A stretch of DNA of 5,929 nt from an uncultured Devosia sp. (GTDB lineage Bacteria > Pseudomonadota > Alphaproteobacteria > Rhizobiales > Devosiaceae). The stretch covers positions 1 to 5,929 of the forward strand of contig CAJYKO010000500.1 in assembly GCA_913775215.1 (NCBI GenBank), read 5' to 3'. Of the stretch, positions 1 to 5,595 are shown piece by piece. A model generated the notes under the pieces. That model was not told the DNA's origin. It made no database searches and saw only the letters and a program-made list of their open reading frames with translations. How positions within the stretch are numbered: the stretch's first letter is position 1; the number at the start of each line of letters is the position of its first letter. The translations under genes and the position numbers were made by a program.

Positions 1-1523
1 CAAGAGAAGATGATCATCAGCACCGCATAGGGCGCGGCGGAGGCGAAGTCGAGTTCGCTTGTATAGGACCAGAAGCGCATGGCGAGCGTGCGGGTGCCGT
101 TGGGCGCCAGCATCAGCGTCGCCGTCAGTTCCGTCGTAATCCCGAGTGCAACGAGCGCCGCGCTTGCTGCTGCGCCTGGTGCTGCGAGCCGGATGGTCGT
201 CTGCCAGACCGCGGCAAGCGGCTTTTTGCCAAGGCTCGAAGCAGTGCGCTCAAGCTCGACCGGCGCCTGGGCAATGCTGGTGCGCAGACCGACCAGCGCA
301 CGCGGCATGAACATCAGAACATAGGCGAAAAGCAACGTGGCTACCGTCTGATAAAGGGGCAGGGCCACTTGCACCGTGATTGTCACCAGGGCCAATGCAA
401 TGATGATACCGGGCAGGGCGCCCACATAGGTGTGGCTCGCTTCGAGCCAGCGCTGCACTCTGCTCGGTGCCCTTACCGCGAGCCAGGCCATGGGAATAGC
501 CGCCAGCGTCGTCAGAAGCGCTCCGCTCAGCGCAAGTAGGGCTGTCTGACCGAGCGCCGGCAGAATGAATTCGAACTGCCAGATCCCGGAGCCACCAGCC
601 CAGAGCCAGCGTCCCAAGGTCAAGATCGGCACGCCGAGCGACAGGGCCGAAAGTCCTGCGGGCAGGGCCATCGCCACCCAGCGCCAGCGTTCGAGCCTTT
701 GAACATTGCGCCGCCGGGCCGCGCCGGAGCCAAGCCGCGCATAGCGCTCATGTCCACGCAGGCCGGTTTCGAGCCCTAGAAGGAAGAGGCACAGCAAGAC
801 GAGCACACCGCCCAGAAGATTGGCCGAGGGTCCGCTATAGGCTGACTGGAACTGATCGACGATCACCGTCGCAAAGGTGTCGAAACGCGTCAGGACGAAG
901 AGCCCATATTCGGCAAGCAGATGTAGCCCGATCAGCAGTGCCCCGCCCATGATGGCGAGCCGCAATTGTGGTAGCACCACGCGAAAAAAGACCTGATGCG
1001 GCGGCTTGCCCATGGATTGCGCCATTTCTTCAAGCGCAGGATCGAGCCGCCGAAGTTGCGCGGCGATCGGTAGATAGACGAAGGGCAAATAGGCAAGCAT
1101 CGATACCAACACCGCCGCGCCAAGCCCATTAAAGCGCGGCATGAAGGCGCTCCAGGCATAGGAGTGAACAAAGGCCGGGAGAGCCAGAGGCGCAATGACC
1201 AGCCAGGACCAGAACCGGGCATAGGGCAGGTCCGTCCGCTCGATCAACCAGGCCAGGCCGAGACCCAAGGCGACCGAGAGTGGTAGCACCAATGCCAGCA
1301 AGGCAAAGGTGTTGAGGAGCAAGATGCCGACCTTGGGCCGAAGCACCAGATCGGCAATGGTCTGCCAACCGCTGGTTGCCGCGATAAAGAGAACGAAAAC
1401 CAGCGGCAGCAGGCAGAGCGCACCTGTCAGCGCGGCAAACCCTGTGACGAGCGGGTGCTTCGGGCGCCACCGCAGGTGGCGCCGCGGCACGCTCGCCACT
1501 GCCAGTTCAGTCACCGCGCTCAT
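1..1523 (-). CDS. fbpB: Fe3+ ABC transporter permease, FbpB type (partial, C-terminus beyond left edge)
   Basis: This is the inner-membrane permease of a ferric-iron ABC importer, receiving Fe3+ from the binding protein encoded just upstream. The frame is open from the ATG to the window edge (507 codons). It reads as a fused two-domain permease rich in hydrophobic segments, for example near residues 27-49, 67-93, 105-122, 136-156, 190-210, 235-252, 283-303, 322-350, 367-388 and 393-408. Each half carries a cytoplasmic EAA loop, the contact site for the ATPase: residues 165-188 (EEMAQSMGK...LP) and 424-450 (LERTASSLGKKP...APG). The stretches AEYGLFVLTRFDTFATVI (204-221) and TELTATLMLAPNGTRTLA (464-481) are typical of FbpB/AfuB/SfuB permeases. 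It starts 7 bases after the stop of the binding-protein gene, with only a weak Shine-Dalgarno, so translational coupling is likely. FbpB proteins usually have somewhat over 500 residues, so only a short C-terminus should be missing. The family is clear; the exact metal (Fe3+) is inferred. Confidence 0.93.
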   Translation of the reverse strand, partial: MSAVTELAVASVPRRHLRWRPKHPLVTGFAALTGALCLLPLVFVLFIAATSGWQTIADLVLRPKVGILLLNTFALLALVLPLSVALGLGLAWLIERTDLPYARFWSWLVIAPLALPAFVHSYAWSAFMPRFNGLGAAVLVSMLAYLPFVYLPIAAQLRRLDPALEEMAQSMGKPPHQVFFRVVLPQLRLAIMGGALLIGLHLLAEYGLFVLTRFDTFATVIVDQFQSAYSGPSANLLGGVLVLLCLFLLGLETGLRGHERYARLGSGAARRRNVQRLERWRWVAMALPAGLSALSLGVPILTLGRWLWAGGSGIWQFEFILPALGQTALLALSGALLTTLAAIPMAWLAVRAPSRVQRWLEASHTYVGALPGIIIALALVTITVQVALPLYQTVATLLFAYVLMFMPRALVGLRTSIAQAPVELERTASSLGKKPLAAVWQTTIRLAAPGAAASAALVALGITTELTATLMLAPNGTRTLAMRFWSYTSELDFASAAPYAVLMIIFS

Positions 1524-1530
1524 GCTTCGA

Positions 1531-2532
1531 CTAGAGCAAACCGGCTTCCGTCATCAGGCGTGCTGCGCCTACGGTATCGAGTTGGCTCGGATCGATCTTG
1601 GGGGCAGCGAGGCTATCGAGGGCAGGCAAAGCAGGATTGGATGCGTGATCGACGCCGACGGCATATTCGAATGACGTCCCGTCGCGCAGCACGTCCTGGC
1701 CCTTGGCACTGGTTATGAAGCGCAAAAACTGCTCGGCCTCGTCCTTATGCTTGCTACTCTTCAGGATTCCACCACCTGAAATAGAGACAAATGCCCCGGG
1801 GTCCTCATTGCCGAAATAGTGGAGGGCCGAGTTATTGCTGTTCTCGCCCGTGCCGGCCTGATCGCCATACCAATAGTAATGGTAGATCAATGCGCCATCG
1901 ACTTCGCCATTATTGGTGGCAGCAAGCGCCGTACGATTGCCGCGGACGATCACGGCATTTGCCTGCATACCCTTGAGCCAGGCAAGCGTTGCGTCCTCAC
2001 CTTCAAGCGCGAGATAGGCGGCAACGATCGCCTGGAAATCCGCGCCACTCGGCGATGCAGCCCAGCGGCCCTGCCATTTGGAATCGGCCAGTTCGGCCAT
2101 GGTTTTGGGCAGGTCGGCTTCAGTCAGCTTATCCTTATTGTAAGCGAAGACCGTCGAGCGGGCGGCAATGCCCATCCAATTGCCATTGGTTGGGCGGAAC
2201 TGCTCGGGCACCTGGGCCAGCAAATCCTGCGGCAAAGTTTCGAAGAGACCAGCCTTATCAACCAGCACCATTGCCGGCGAATTCTCCGTCAAAAAAACGT
2301 CGGCCGGTGAATTCTCACCTTCCTGCACGATCTGGTTGCCGACTTCGAGGTCCGACCCCTGCCGCAACACTACTGGAATGCCGGTCTCTTCCGTAAAGGC
2401 CGAGGCCCATTCCTGCGCCAGCGTTTCGTGCTGGGCATTGTAGACGATGAGTGGATCTTGCTGGGCAAGGACAGGGACGGCGAGCGCGAGGGACGCGAGC
2501 GTCCCGACGAGAAGCGGCAGTTTGCGGATCAT
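1531..2532 (-). CDS. fbpA: periplasmic Fe3+-binding protein of ABC transporter, FbpA/AfuA type
   Basis: This is the solute-binding protein of a ferric-iron ABC importer, complete at 333 residues, close to the family norm. Residues 1-23 form a signal peptide (MIRKLPLLVG... to PVLA, probable cut before QQDP), so the mature protein is periplasmic. By comparison with Neisseria/Haemophilus FbpA (ligands His9, Glu57, Tyr195, Tyr196), the candidate iron ligands are His35 in YNAQHE, Glu83 in LTENSPA and the Tyr219-Tyr220 pair in YHYYWYG. The anion-site segments PSGADF (161-166) and RGNRTAL (197-203) are also visible. At the position of FbpA Asn193 the protein has Tyr217, so the synergistic anion may be held differently. 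The segment GNEDPGAFVSISGGGILKSS (241-260) is strongly typical of the family. The start is the ATG directly before the signal peptide, with a weak GGAA-like ribosome site. It is the first gene of the leftward operon, followed closely by the permease. Iron repression is likely from the family and the nearby operator-like site. Confidence 0.95.
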   Translation of the reverse strand: MIRKLPLLVGTLASLALAVPVLAQQDPLIVYNAQHETLAQEWASAFTEETGIPVVLRQGSDLEVGNQIVQEGENSPADVFLTENSPAMVLVDKAGLFETLPQDLLAQVPEQFRPTNGNWMGIAARSTVFAYNKDKLTEADLPKTMAELADSKWQGRWAASPSGADFQAIVAAYLALEGEDATLAWLKGMQANAVIVRGNRTALAATNNGEVDGALIYHYYWYGDQAGTGENSNNSALHYFGNEDPGAFVSISGGGILKSSKHKDEAEQFLRFITSAKGQDVLRDGTSFEYAVGVDHASNPALPALDSLAAPKIDPSQLDTVGAARLMTEAGLL

Positions 2533-2551
2533 TCCGACTGTTCCATCTATA

Positions 2552-2570
2552 AGGCTGCATTCTGCAGCCT
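2552..2570. repeat. perfect inverted repeat (8-bp arms, 3-base loop) upstream of the Fe3+-binding protein gene
   Basis: AGGCTGCA and TGCAGCCT flank TTC with no mismatch. On the leftward transcript this would be a stable hairpin with a GAA loop, ending about 19 bases before the ATG and just upstream of the weak ribosome site. It has no T-run, so it is not an intrinsic terminator. It could be a 5' mRNA-stabilising stem, a translational control element, or a DNA operator; the sequence alone does not decide. The repeat itself is certain, its function is not. Confidence 0.6.
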
Positions 2571-2584
2571 AAGTTGATGCGCAG

Positions 2585-2613
2585 TGTCTAATTTGTCGTC
2601 GGTCTCTTGTCCA
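2585..2613 (-). promoter_or_regulatory. possible sigma-70 promoter for the Fe3+ transporter operon
   Basis: Read on the minus strand there is TGGACA (2613-2608, 5 of 6 to TTGACA), a 17-base spacer and TAGACA (2590-2585, 3 of 6 to TATAAT). Transcription would begin near 2578, giving a leader of about 45 bases that contains the hairpin at 2552-2570. The -10 box is poor, so this is a candidate only. A degenerate TGA-N9-TCT at 2575-2589 overlaps the -10 box. Confidence 0.3.
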
Positions 2614-2619
2614 TGCCAG

Positions 2620-2646
2620 TTGATTTCAAAAGGTGATGAGCATAAT
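2620..2646 (+). promoter_or_regulatory. possible sigma-70 promoter for the imelysin/di-heme operon
   Basis: TTGATT (2620-2625) and CATAAT (2641-2646, 5 of 6 to TATAAT) are separated by 15 bases, which is short but tolerable. The predicted transcription start near 2653 leaves about 25 bases before the ATG at 2679, including a good ribosome site. The -10 box lies inside the operator-like palindrome at 2629-2653, an arrangement that fits repression by steric blocking. This is a candidate from motif reading only. Confidence 0.35.
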
Positions 2647-2653
2647 CACCTTT
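2629..2653. promoter_or_regulatory. putative iron-responsive operator (Fur-like / RirA IRO-type palindrome)
   Basis: Perfect 9-bp arms AAAGGTGAT and ATCACCTTT surround a 7-base centre. The inner 15-mer TGATGAGCATAATCA (2634-2648) matches the classical 7-1-7 Fur box TGATAATGATTATCA at 11 of 15 positions and also meets the TGA-N9-TCA core described for the RirA iron-responsive motif of Rhizobiales. It lies between two divergent iron-related operons and covers the possible -10 box of the rightward one. Which regulator binds (Fur/Mur, RirA or another) cannot be told from the site. A hairpin in RNA is possible but less likely, as the site probably precedes or overlaps the transcription start. Confidence 0.55.
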
Positions 2654-2665
2654 GCAGCTTTCATT

Positions 2666-2670
2666 GGAGA
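2666..2670 (+). promoter_or_regulatory. ribosome binding site that sets the imelysin start
   Basis: GGAGA lies 8 bases before the ATG at 2679, an ideal distance. It rules against the in-frame TTG at 2652, which lies upstream of this site and inside the operator-like palindrome. An ATG at 2671 is out of frame with the gene. Confidence 0.75.
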
Positions 2671-2678
2671 ATGGCGCG

Positions 2679-3941
2679 ATGTTTTCGATTGGCAGGCGCT
2701 CGTTGCGCGGTCTGGCCCTGATTCTGGCTCTGTCTGTGTCCCCAGTTGCAGTCATGGCCGAAGCGCCGAGCGAGGAAGCGGTTCTGCAAAACTATGCCGA
2801 TCTCGCGCTCGCAGGCTACCAAGATGCGCTCAGCACCGCCAAGGCGCTCGAGACTGCCGTCGATACGCTCATCGCCAACCCCAGCGAAGAAACTCTTGAC
2901 GCTGCCCGCTCTGCCTGGAAAGCCGCGCGCATCCCCTATCAGCAGACCGAAGCCTTCCGTTTCGGCAACCCAATCGTCGATGAATGGGAAGGCAAGGTGA
3001 ATGCCTGGCCACTCGATGAAGGCTTGATCGACTATGTCGATGCGAGCTACGGCACCGAAAGCGACAGCAACGCGCTTTATGTTGCCAATGTCATCGCCAA
3101 TCCAAAGATCACCATTGACGGGGCCGAGGTCGACGCCACCACGATCACGCCTGAACTCCTGCAGAACGAGTTGCAGGAAGCGGCGGGTGTGGAATCCAAT
3201 GTCGCGACCGGCTATCACGCCATCGAATTCCTCCTCTGGGGCCAGGATATCAATGGCACCGGTCCTGGCGCTGGCAATCGCCACTTCACCGACTTTTCCA
3301 CAGCAGAGCATGCCGACCGCCGTGCAGCCTATCTCAAGTCGGCCTCGACGCTGCTTGTCCGCGATCTCGAAGAAATGGTCGGCAACTGGACCGCTGACGG
3401 CGCGGCCCGCAAAGCTTTGCCGGAGCGCGGTCTCTCAGCAATTCTCACCGGCATGGGGTCACTCAGCTTCGGCGAATTGGCCGGCGAACGCATGAAGCTC
3501 GGCCTCCTGCTGCACGATCCTGAAGAAGAGCACGATTGCTTCTCGGACAATACCCACGTGTCCCATCTGGAAGACGCCGTCGGCATTCAGAATGTCTATC
3601 TTGGTCGCTATGTGCGCGTTGATGGTTCCGTCGTCGAGGGTCCGTCACTTTCGGCCGTCATCGCCGATAAGGATGCCGCCCTCGACACCGAAATCAAGGA
3701 TCTCCTCGCCGATACCGTCGCCAAGATGAACGTTATGGCCAAGCGCGCCGAGACCGTCGAAGCCTATGACCAGCAGATCGCCGAAGGAAACACCGAGGGC
3801 AATGCCGTGGTCCAGGCCGCCATCGATGGACTCATCGCCCAGACCCGCGGCATCGAACGCGCCGTGGCGCTCCTCGATCTTGTGGATGTGACCATCGAAG
3901 ACAGCGACTCTCTGTCAAATCCGGATGCCGTTTTCGAATAG
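2679..3941 (+). CDS. imelysin-family (peptidase M75 / IrpA-like) periplasmic iron-related protein
   Basis: This is a 420-residue exported protein of the imelysin family, which includes cyanobacterial IrpA, the ICMP proteins and the M75 domain of EfeO. Members are tied to iron uptake, though the biochemical role is unsettled. Residues 1-27 are a signal peptide (RRSLRG, hydrophobic LALILALSV, cut after VMA). The family motif GxHxxE is intact at 178-183 (GYHAIE, followed by FLLWGQD). A second conserved motif, HDCFSDNTH, is at 285-293, and AWPLDEGLIDYV at 109-120 also fits ICMP/IrpA-type imelysins. The rest looks helical, as expected for the paired helical-bundle fold. The ATG is chosen for its GGAGA ribosome site and because the signal peptide then begins properly. 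It is the first gene of the rightward operon, followed by a di-heme protein and a second imelysin-like gene. Regulation by iron is inferred from the upstream palindrome. Despite the M75 name, peptidase activity should not be assumed. Confidence 0.92.
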   Translation: MFSIGRRSLRGLALILALSVSPVAVMAEAPSEEAVLQNYADLALAGYQDALSTAKALETAVDTLIANPSEETLDAARSAWKAARIPYQQTEAFRFGNPIVDEWEGKVNAWPLDEGLIDYVDASYGTESDSNALYVANVIANPKITIDGAEVDATTITPELLQNELQEAAGVESNVATGYHAIEFLLWGQDINGTGPGAGNRHFTDFSTAEHADRRAAYLKSASTLLVRDLEEMVGNWTADGAARKALPERGLSAILTGMGSLSFGELAGERMKLGLLLHDPEEEHDCFSDNTHVSHLEDAVGIQNVYLGRYVRVDGSVVEGPSLSAVIADKDAALDTEIKDLLADTVAKMNVMAKRAETVEAYDQQIAEGNTEGNAVVQAAIDGLIAQTRGIERAVALLDLVDVTIEDSDSLSNPDAVFE

Positions 3942-3968
3942 GCCGTCGGCTCAAAACTCTCAATGATC

Positions 3969-4039
3969 GTCATTGCCCGGCGCGTCCGGGCAATCCATCT
4001 CGCCTCCACATGGACTACCGGGACAAGCCCGGTGGTGAC
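3969..4039. repeat. intergenic palindromic repeat element (REP-like, two hairpins)
   Basis: Two 30-base halves (3969-3998 and 4010-4039) are inverted copies of each other at 21 of 30 positions, separated by 11 bases; both outer GTCA/TGAC ends and inner CCAT/ATGG ends are kept. Each half also folds on itself. The left half has ATTGCCCGG and CCGGGCAAT around CGCGT (perfect 9 bp). The right half has ACCGGG and CCCGGT around ACAAG, extended to 9 bp with one T-G pair. This form (GTCAT..CCCGG..GTCC..CCAT) recalls dispersed intergenic palindromic repeats of alphaproteobacteria. No T-run follows, so it is not a standard terminator, though it may stabilise the upstream mRNA or lower downstream expression. 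Copy number elsewhere cannot be seen here. Confidence 0.7.
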
Positions 4040-4046
4040 CACGACA

Positions 4047-4052
4047 GAGAGG
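4047..4052 (+). promoter_or_regulatory. ribosome binding site that sets the di-heme protein start at GTG 4058
   Basis: GAGAGG lies 5 bases before the GTG at 4058. The later in-frame ATG at 4085 has no purine-rich site ahead of it, and the earlier ATG at 4010 lies inside the palindromic repeat. Confidence 0.6.
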
Positions 4053-4057
4053 CCAGC

Positions 4058-5590
4058 GTGTCAATCGATAAACGTCGTTCTTCCATGCACAGTCGCCTGA
4101 CATTCGCGCTCATTGCCCTCCTTGGCACCAGCCTCGTCTTTGCCAATGATCTGACACAGCGCACGGATATATCAGGCGACGACCTCGCCCGCGTCGCGGC
4201 CGTCACGGCACCGGCTACAGACTTTTCTGAGCCCGAAAAATTCGAAACCAACCCTGCGGGCAAGGCAACGACGCGCTTTTCGGTCAATGCGGACTCCTTC
4301 AGCCATTTTCAGGCCAATCTGACGTTCGAGCAGGAAGAGCAGTTCAAGCTCGGCAATGCGCTCTTTCGCAAGATCTGGGTTAGCTCGCCGAGCTCCACTC
4401 AGGCCTCCGATGGCCTTGGCCCTCTCTTCAACGCCCGCGGTTGCCAGAGCTGTCACATTAAGGATGGCCGCGGCCATCCGCCATTCCCCGGCCAGGCTGA
4501 AAACGTGTCGATGTTCCTGCGCCTTTCCGTGCCCCCGAAAGAGCCAGACACGCGCCTTGCTATGGATGGCGTCATCGCCGGGGAAGTCGGCGATCCGGTC
4601 TATGGCACCCAGCTTCAGGATTTCGCCGTTCCGGGCCTTAAGGCCGAAGGCCGTATGGTCATCGACTACAAGGACATGCCGGTGACCCTCGGCGATGGCA
4701 CCGTCGTTACGCTTCGCCAGCCGACCTATTCCGTCGCTGACCTCGCCTATGGACCTCTCGCCGCCGACGTCCGACTTTCGCCGCGTATCGCCAATCCGAT
4801 GATCGGTCTTGGCCTCATCGAACAGATACCGGCTGAAGACATCCTCGCCCATGCCGATCCCGAAGATCGCGACAGCGACGGCATTTCCGGTCGTCCTAAC
4901 TGGACAATAGCGCCCGAAACCAAGACGGTTGCGCTCGGTCGTTTCGGCTGGAAGGCGGGCATGGCGACTATCCGCAGTCAATCTGCCGCCGCCTTTGCCG
5001 GCGACGTCGGTATATCGACTCCACTCGTCAACCAGCCTCATGGCGATTGCACCGAATACCAGACCGAATGTCTTGCTCTGCCGACCGGCGAACAGCCGCG
5101 CCTCGGCGTGAGCGAAGCGCCCGATCCGGTGCTCGATCTCGTTACCTTCTATGCCCAGACGCTCGGAGTCCCTGAGCGGCGCGATGTCGATGATCCCAAG
5201 GTGCTGGCCGGCAAAAAGGCCTTTTACGGCGCCGGATGCGCCAGCTGTCACGTGCCCAAATTCGTGACCAGCAAGGCCGCCGAAAATCCGGCGCATCGCT
5301 TCCAGTTGATCTGGCCCTATTCCGATTTTCTCCTCCACGACATGGGCGAAGGCCTTGCCGATCATCGGCCCGAAGGCCAGGCCGATGGCTATGAGTGGCG
5401 CACGCCGCCGCTCTGGGGCATTGGGTTGACGCAGACGGTTTCGGGGCACACCTTCTTCCTCCACGACGGTCGTGCGCGGAACCTCACCGAAGCCATCCTT
5501 TGGCACGGCGGCGAAGCTCAGGCTTCGCGCGATGCCTTCGCGGCGATGAGTGCGGACGAGCGTGCCGATCTCGTGACCTTCCTGGAGTAG
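4058..5590 (+). CDS. di-heme c-type oxidoreductase, DHOR family (COG3488), periplasmic
   Basis: This is a 510-residue exported c-type cytochrome of the di-heme oxidoreductase family (DHOR, COG3488, often misnamed thiol oxidoreductase), distantly related to MauG and bacterial cytochrome c peroxidases. A basic n-region (KRRSSMHSR, 5-13) and the hydrophobic LTFALIALLGTSLVFA (14-29) form the signal peptide. Two covalent heme sites are seen: CQSCH at 129-133 and CASCH at 394-398. Other family-like stretches are DGLGPLFNARGC (118-129), DRDSDGISGRPN (270-281), LLHDMGEGLADHR (425-437), EWRTPPLWGIGL (446-457) and FLHDGRARNLTEAILWHGG (467-485). Cys331 and Cys338 could form a disulphide. No function is firmly established; an electron-transfer or peroxidase-like role in periplasmic iron redox is inferred from its imelysin neighbours. 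The GTG start is preferred for its ribosome site and gives a normal signal peptide; ATG 4085 would leave a shorter but still workable one. The open frame back to 4010 only translates a palindromic repeat. Confidence 0.92.
   Translation: MSIDKRRSSMHSRLTFALIALLGTSLVFANDLTQRTDISGDDLARVAAVTAPATDFSEPEKFETNPAGKATTRFSVNADSFSHFQANLTFEQEEQFKLGNALFRKIWVSSPSSTQASDGLGPLFNARGCQSCHIKDGRGHPPFPGQAENVSMFLRLSVPPKEPDTRLAMDGVIAGEVGDPVYGTQLQDFAVPGLKAEGRMVIDYKDMPVTLGDGTVVTLRQPTYSVADLAYGPLAADVRLSPRIANPMIGLGLIEQIPAEDILAHADPEDRDSDGISGRPNWTIAPETKTVALGRFGWKAGMATIRSQSAAAFAGDVGISTPLVNQPHGDCTEYQTECLALPTGEQPRLGVSEAPDPVLDLVTFYAQTLGVPERRDVDDPKVLAGKKAFYGAGCASCHVPKFVTSKAAENPAHRFQLIWPYSDFLLHDMGEGLADHRPEGQADGYEWRTPPLWGIGLTQTVSGHTFFLHDGRARNLTEAILWHGGEAQASRDAFAAMSADERADLVTFLE
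5584..5587 (+). promoter_or_regulatory. ribosome binding site of the second imelysin-like gene, inside the di-heme gene
   Basis: GGAG sits in the last codons of the di-heme gene, 8 bases before the ATG at 5596. The gap between stop and start is only 5 bases, so the two genes are co-transcribed and probably translationally coupled. The ATG at 5591 is followed at once by TGA and cannot be the start. Confidence 0.7.
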
Positions 5591-5595
5591 ATGTG

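Noticed and set aside
79..324. An 81-codon plus-strand open frame opposite the permease C-terminal half
   Set aside because: The minus strand there encodes the second EAA loop and conserved FbpB segments in one unbroken frame.
1309..2443. Several plus-strand open frames (60-163 codons) opposite the Fe3+-binding protein and permease genes
   Set aside because: They overlap well-supported minus-strand genes, overlap one another in different frames, and show no family features.
2652..2678. TTG start at 2652 extending the imelysin by 9 residues
   Set aside because: It lies within the operator-like palindrome and upstream of the GGAGA ribosome site that fits the ATG at 2679.
2661..3311. A 216-codon open frame on the minus strand opposite the imelysin gene
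   Set aside because: It is an antisense shadow of a clearly recognised gene. The product is not recognisable, and it would converge into the intergenic control region.
3972..3994. Intrinsic terminator after the imelysin gene
   Set aside because: The stem is strong, but no T-run follows (CCATCTCG), and it is one half of a larger symmetric repeat. It may still reduce read-through.
4172..5506. A 444-codon open frame on the minus strand opposite the di-heme gene
   Set aside because: It mirrors the codon-position bias of a GC-rich gene. The plus strand has both heme motifs, a signal peptide and family motifs; the antisense product has no recognisable domain or good start signal.
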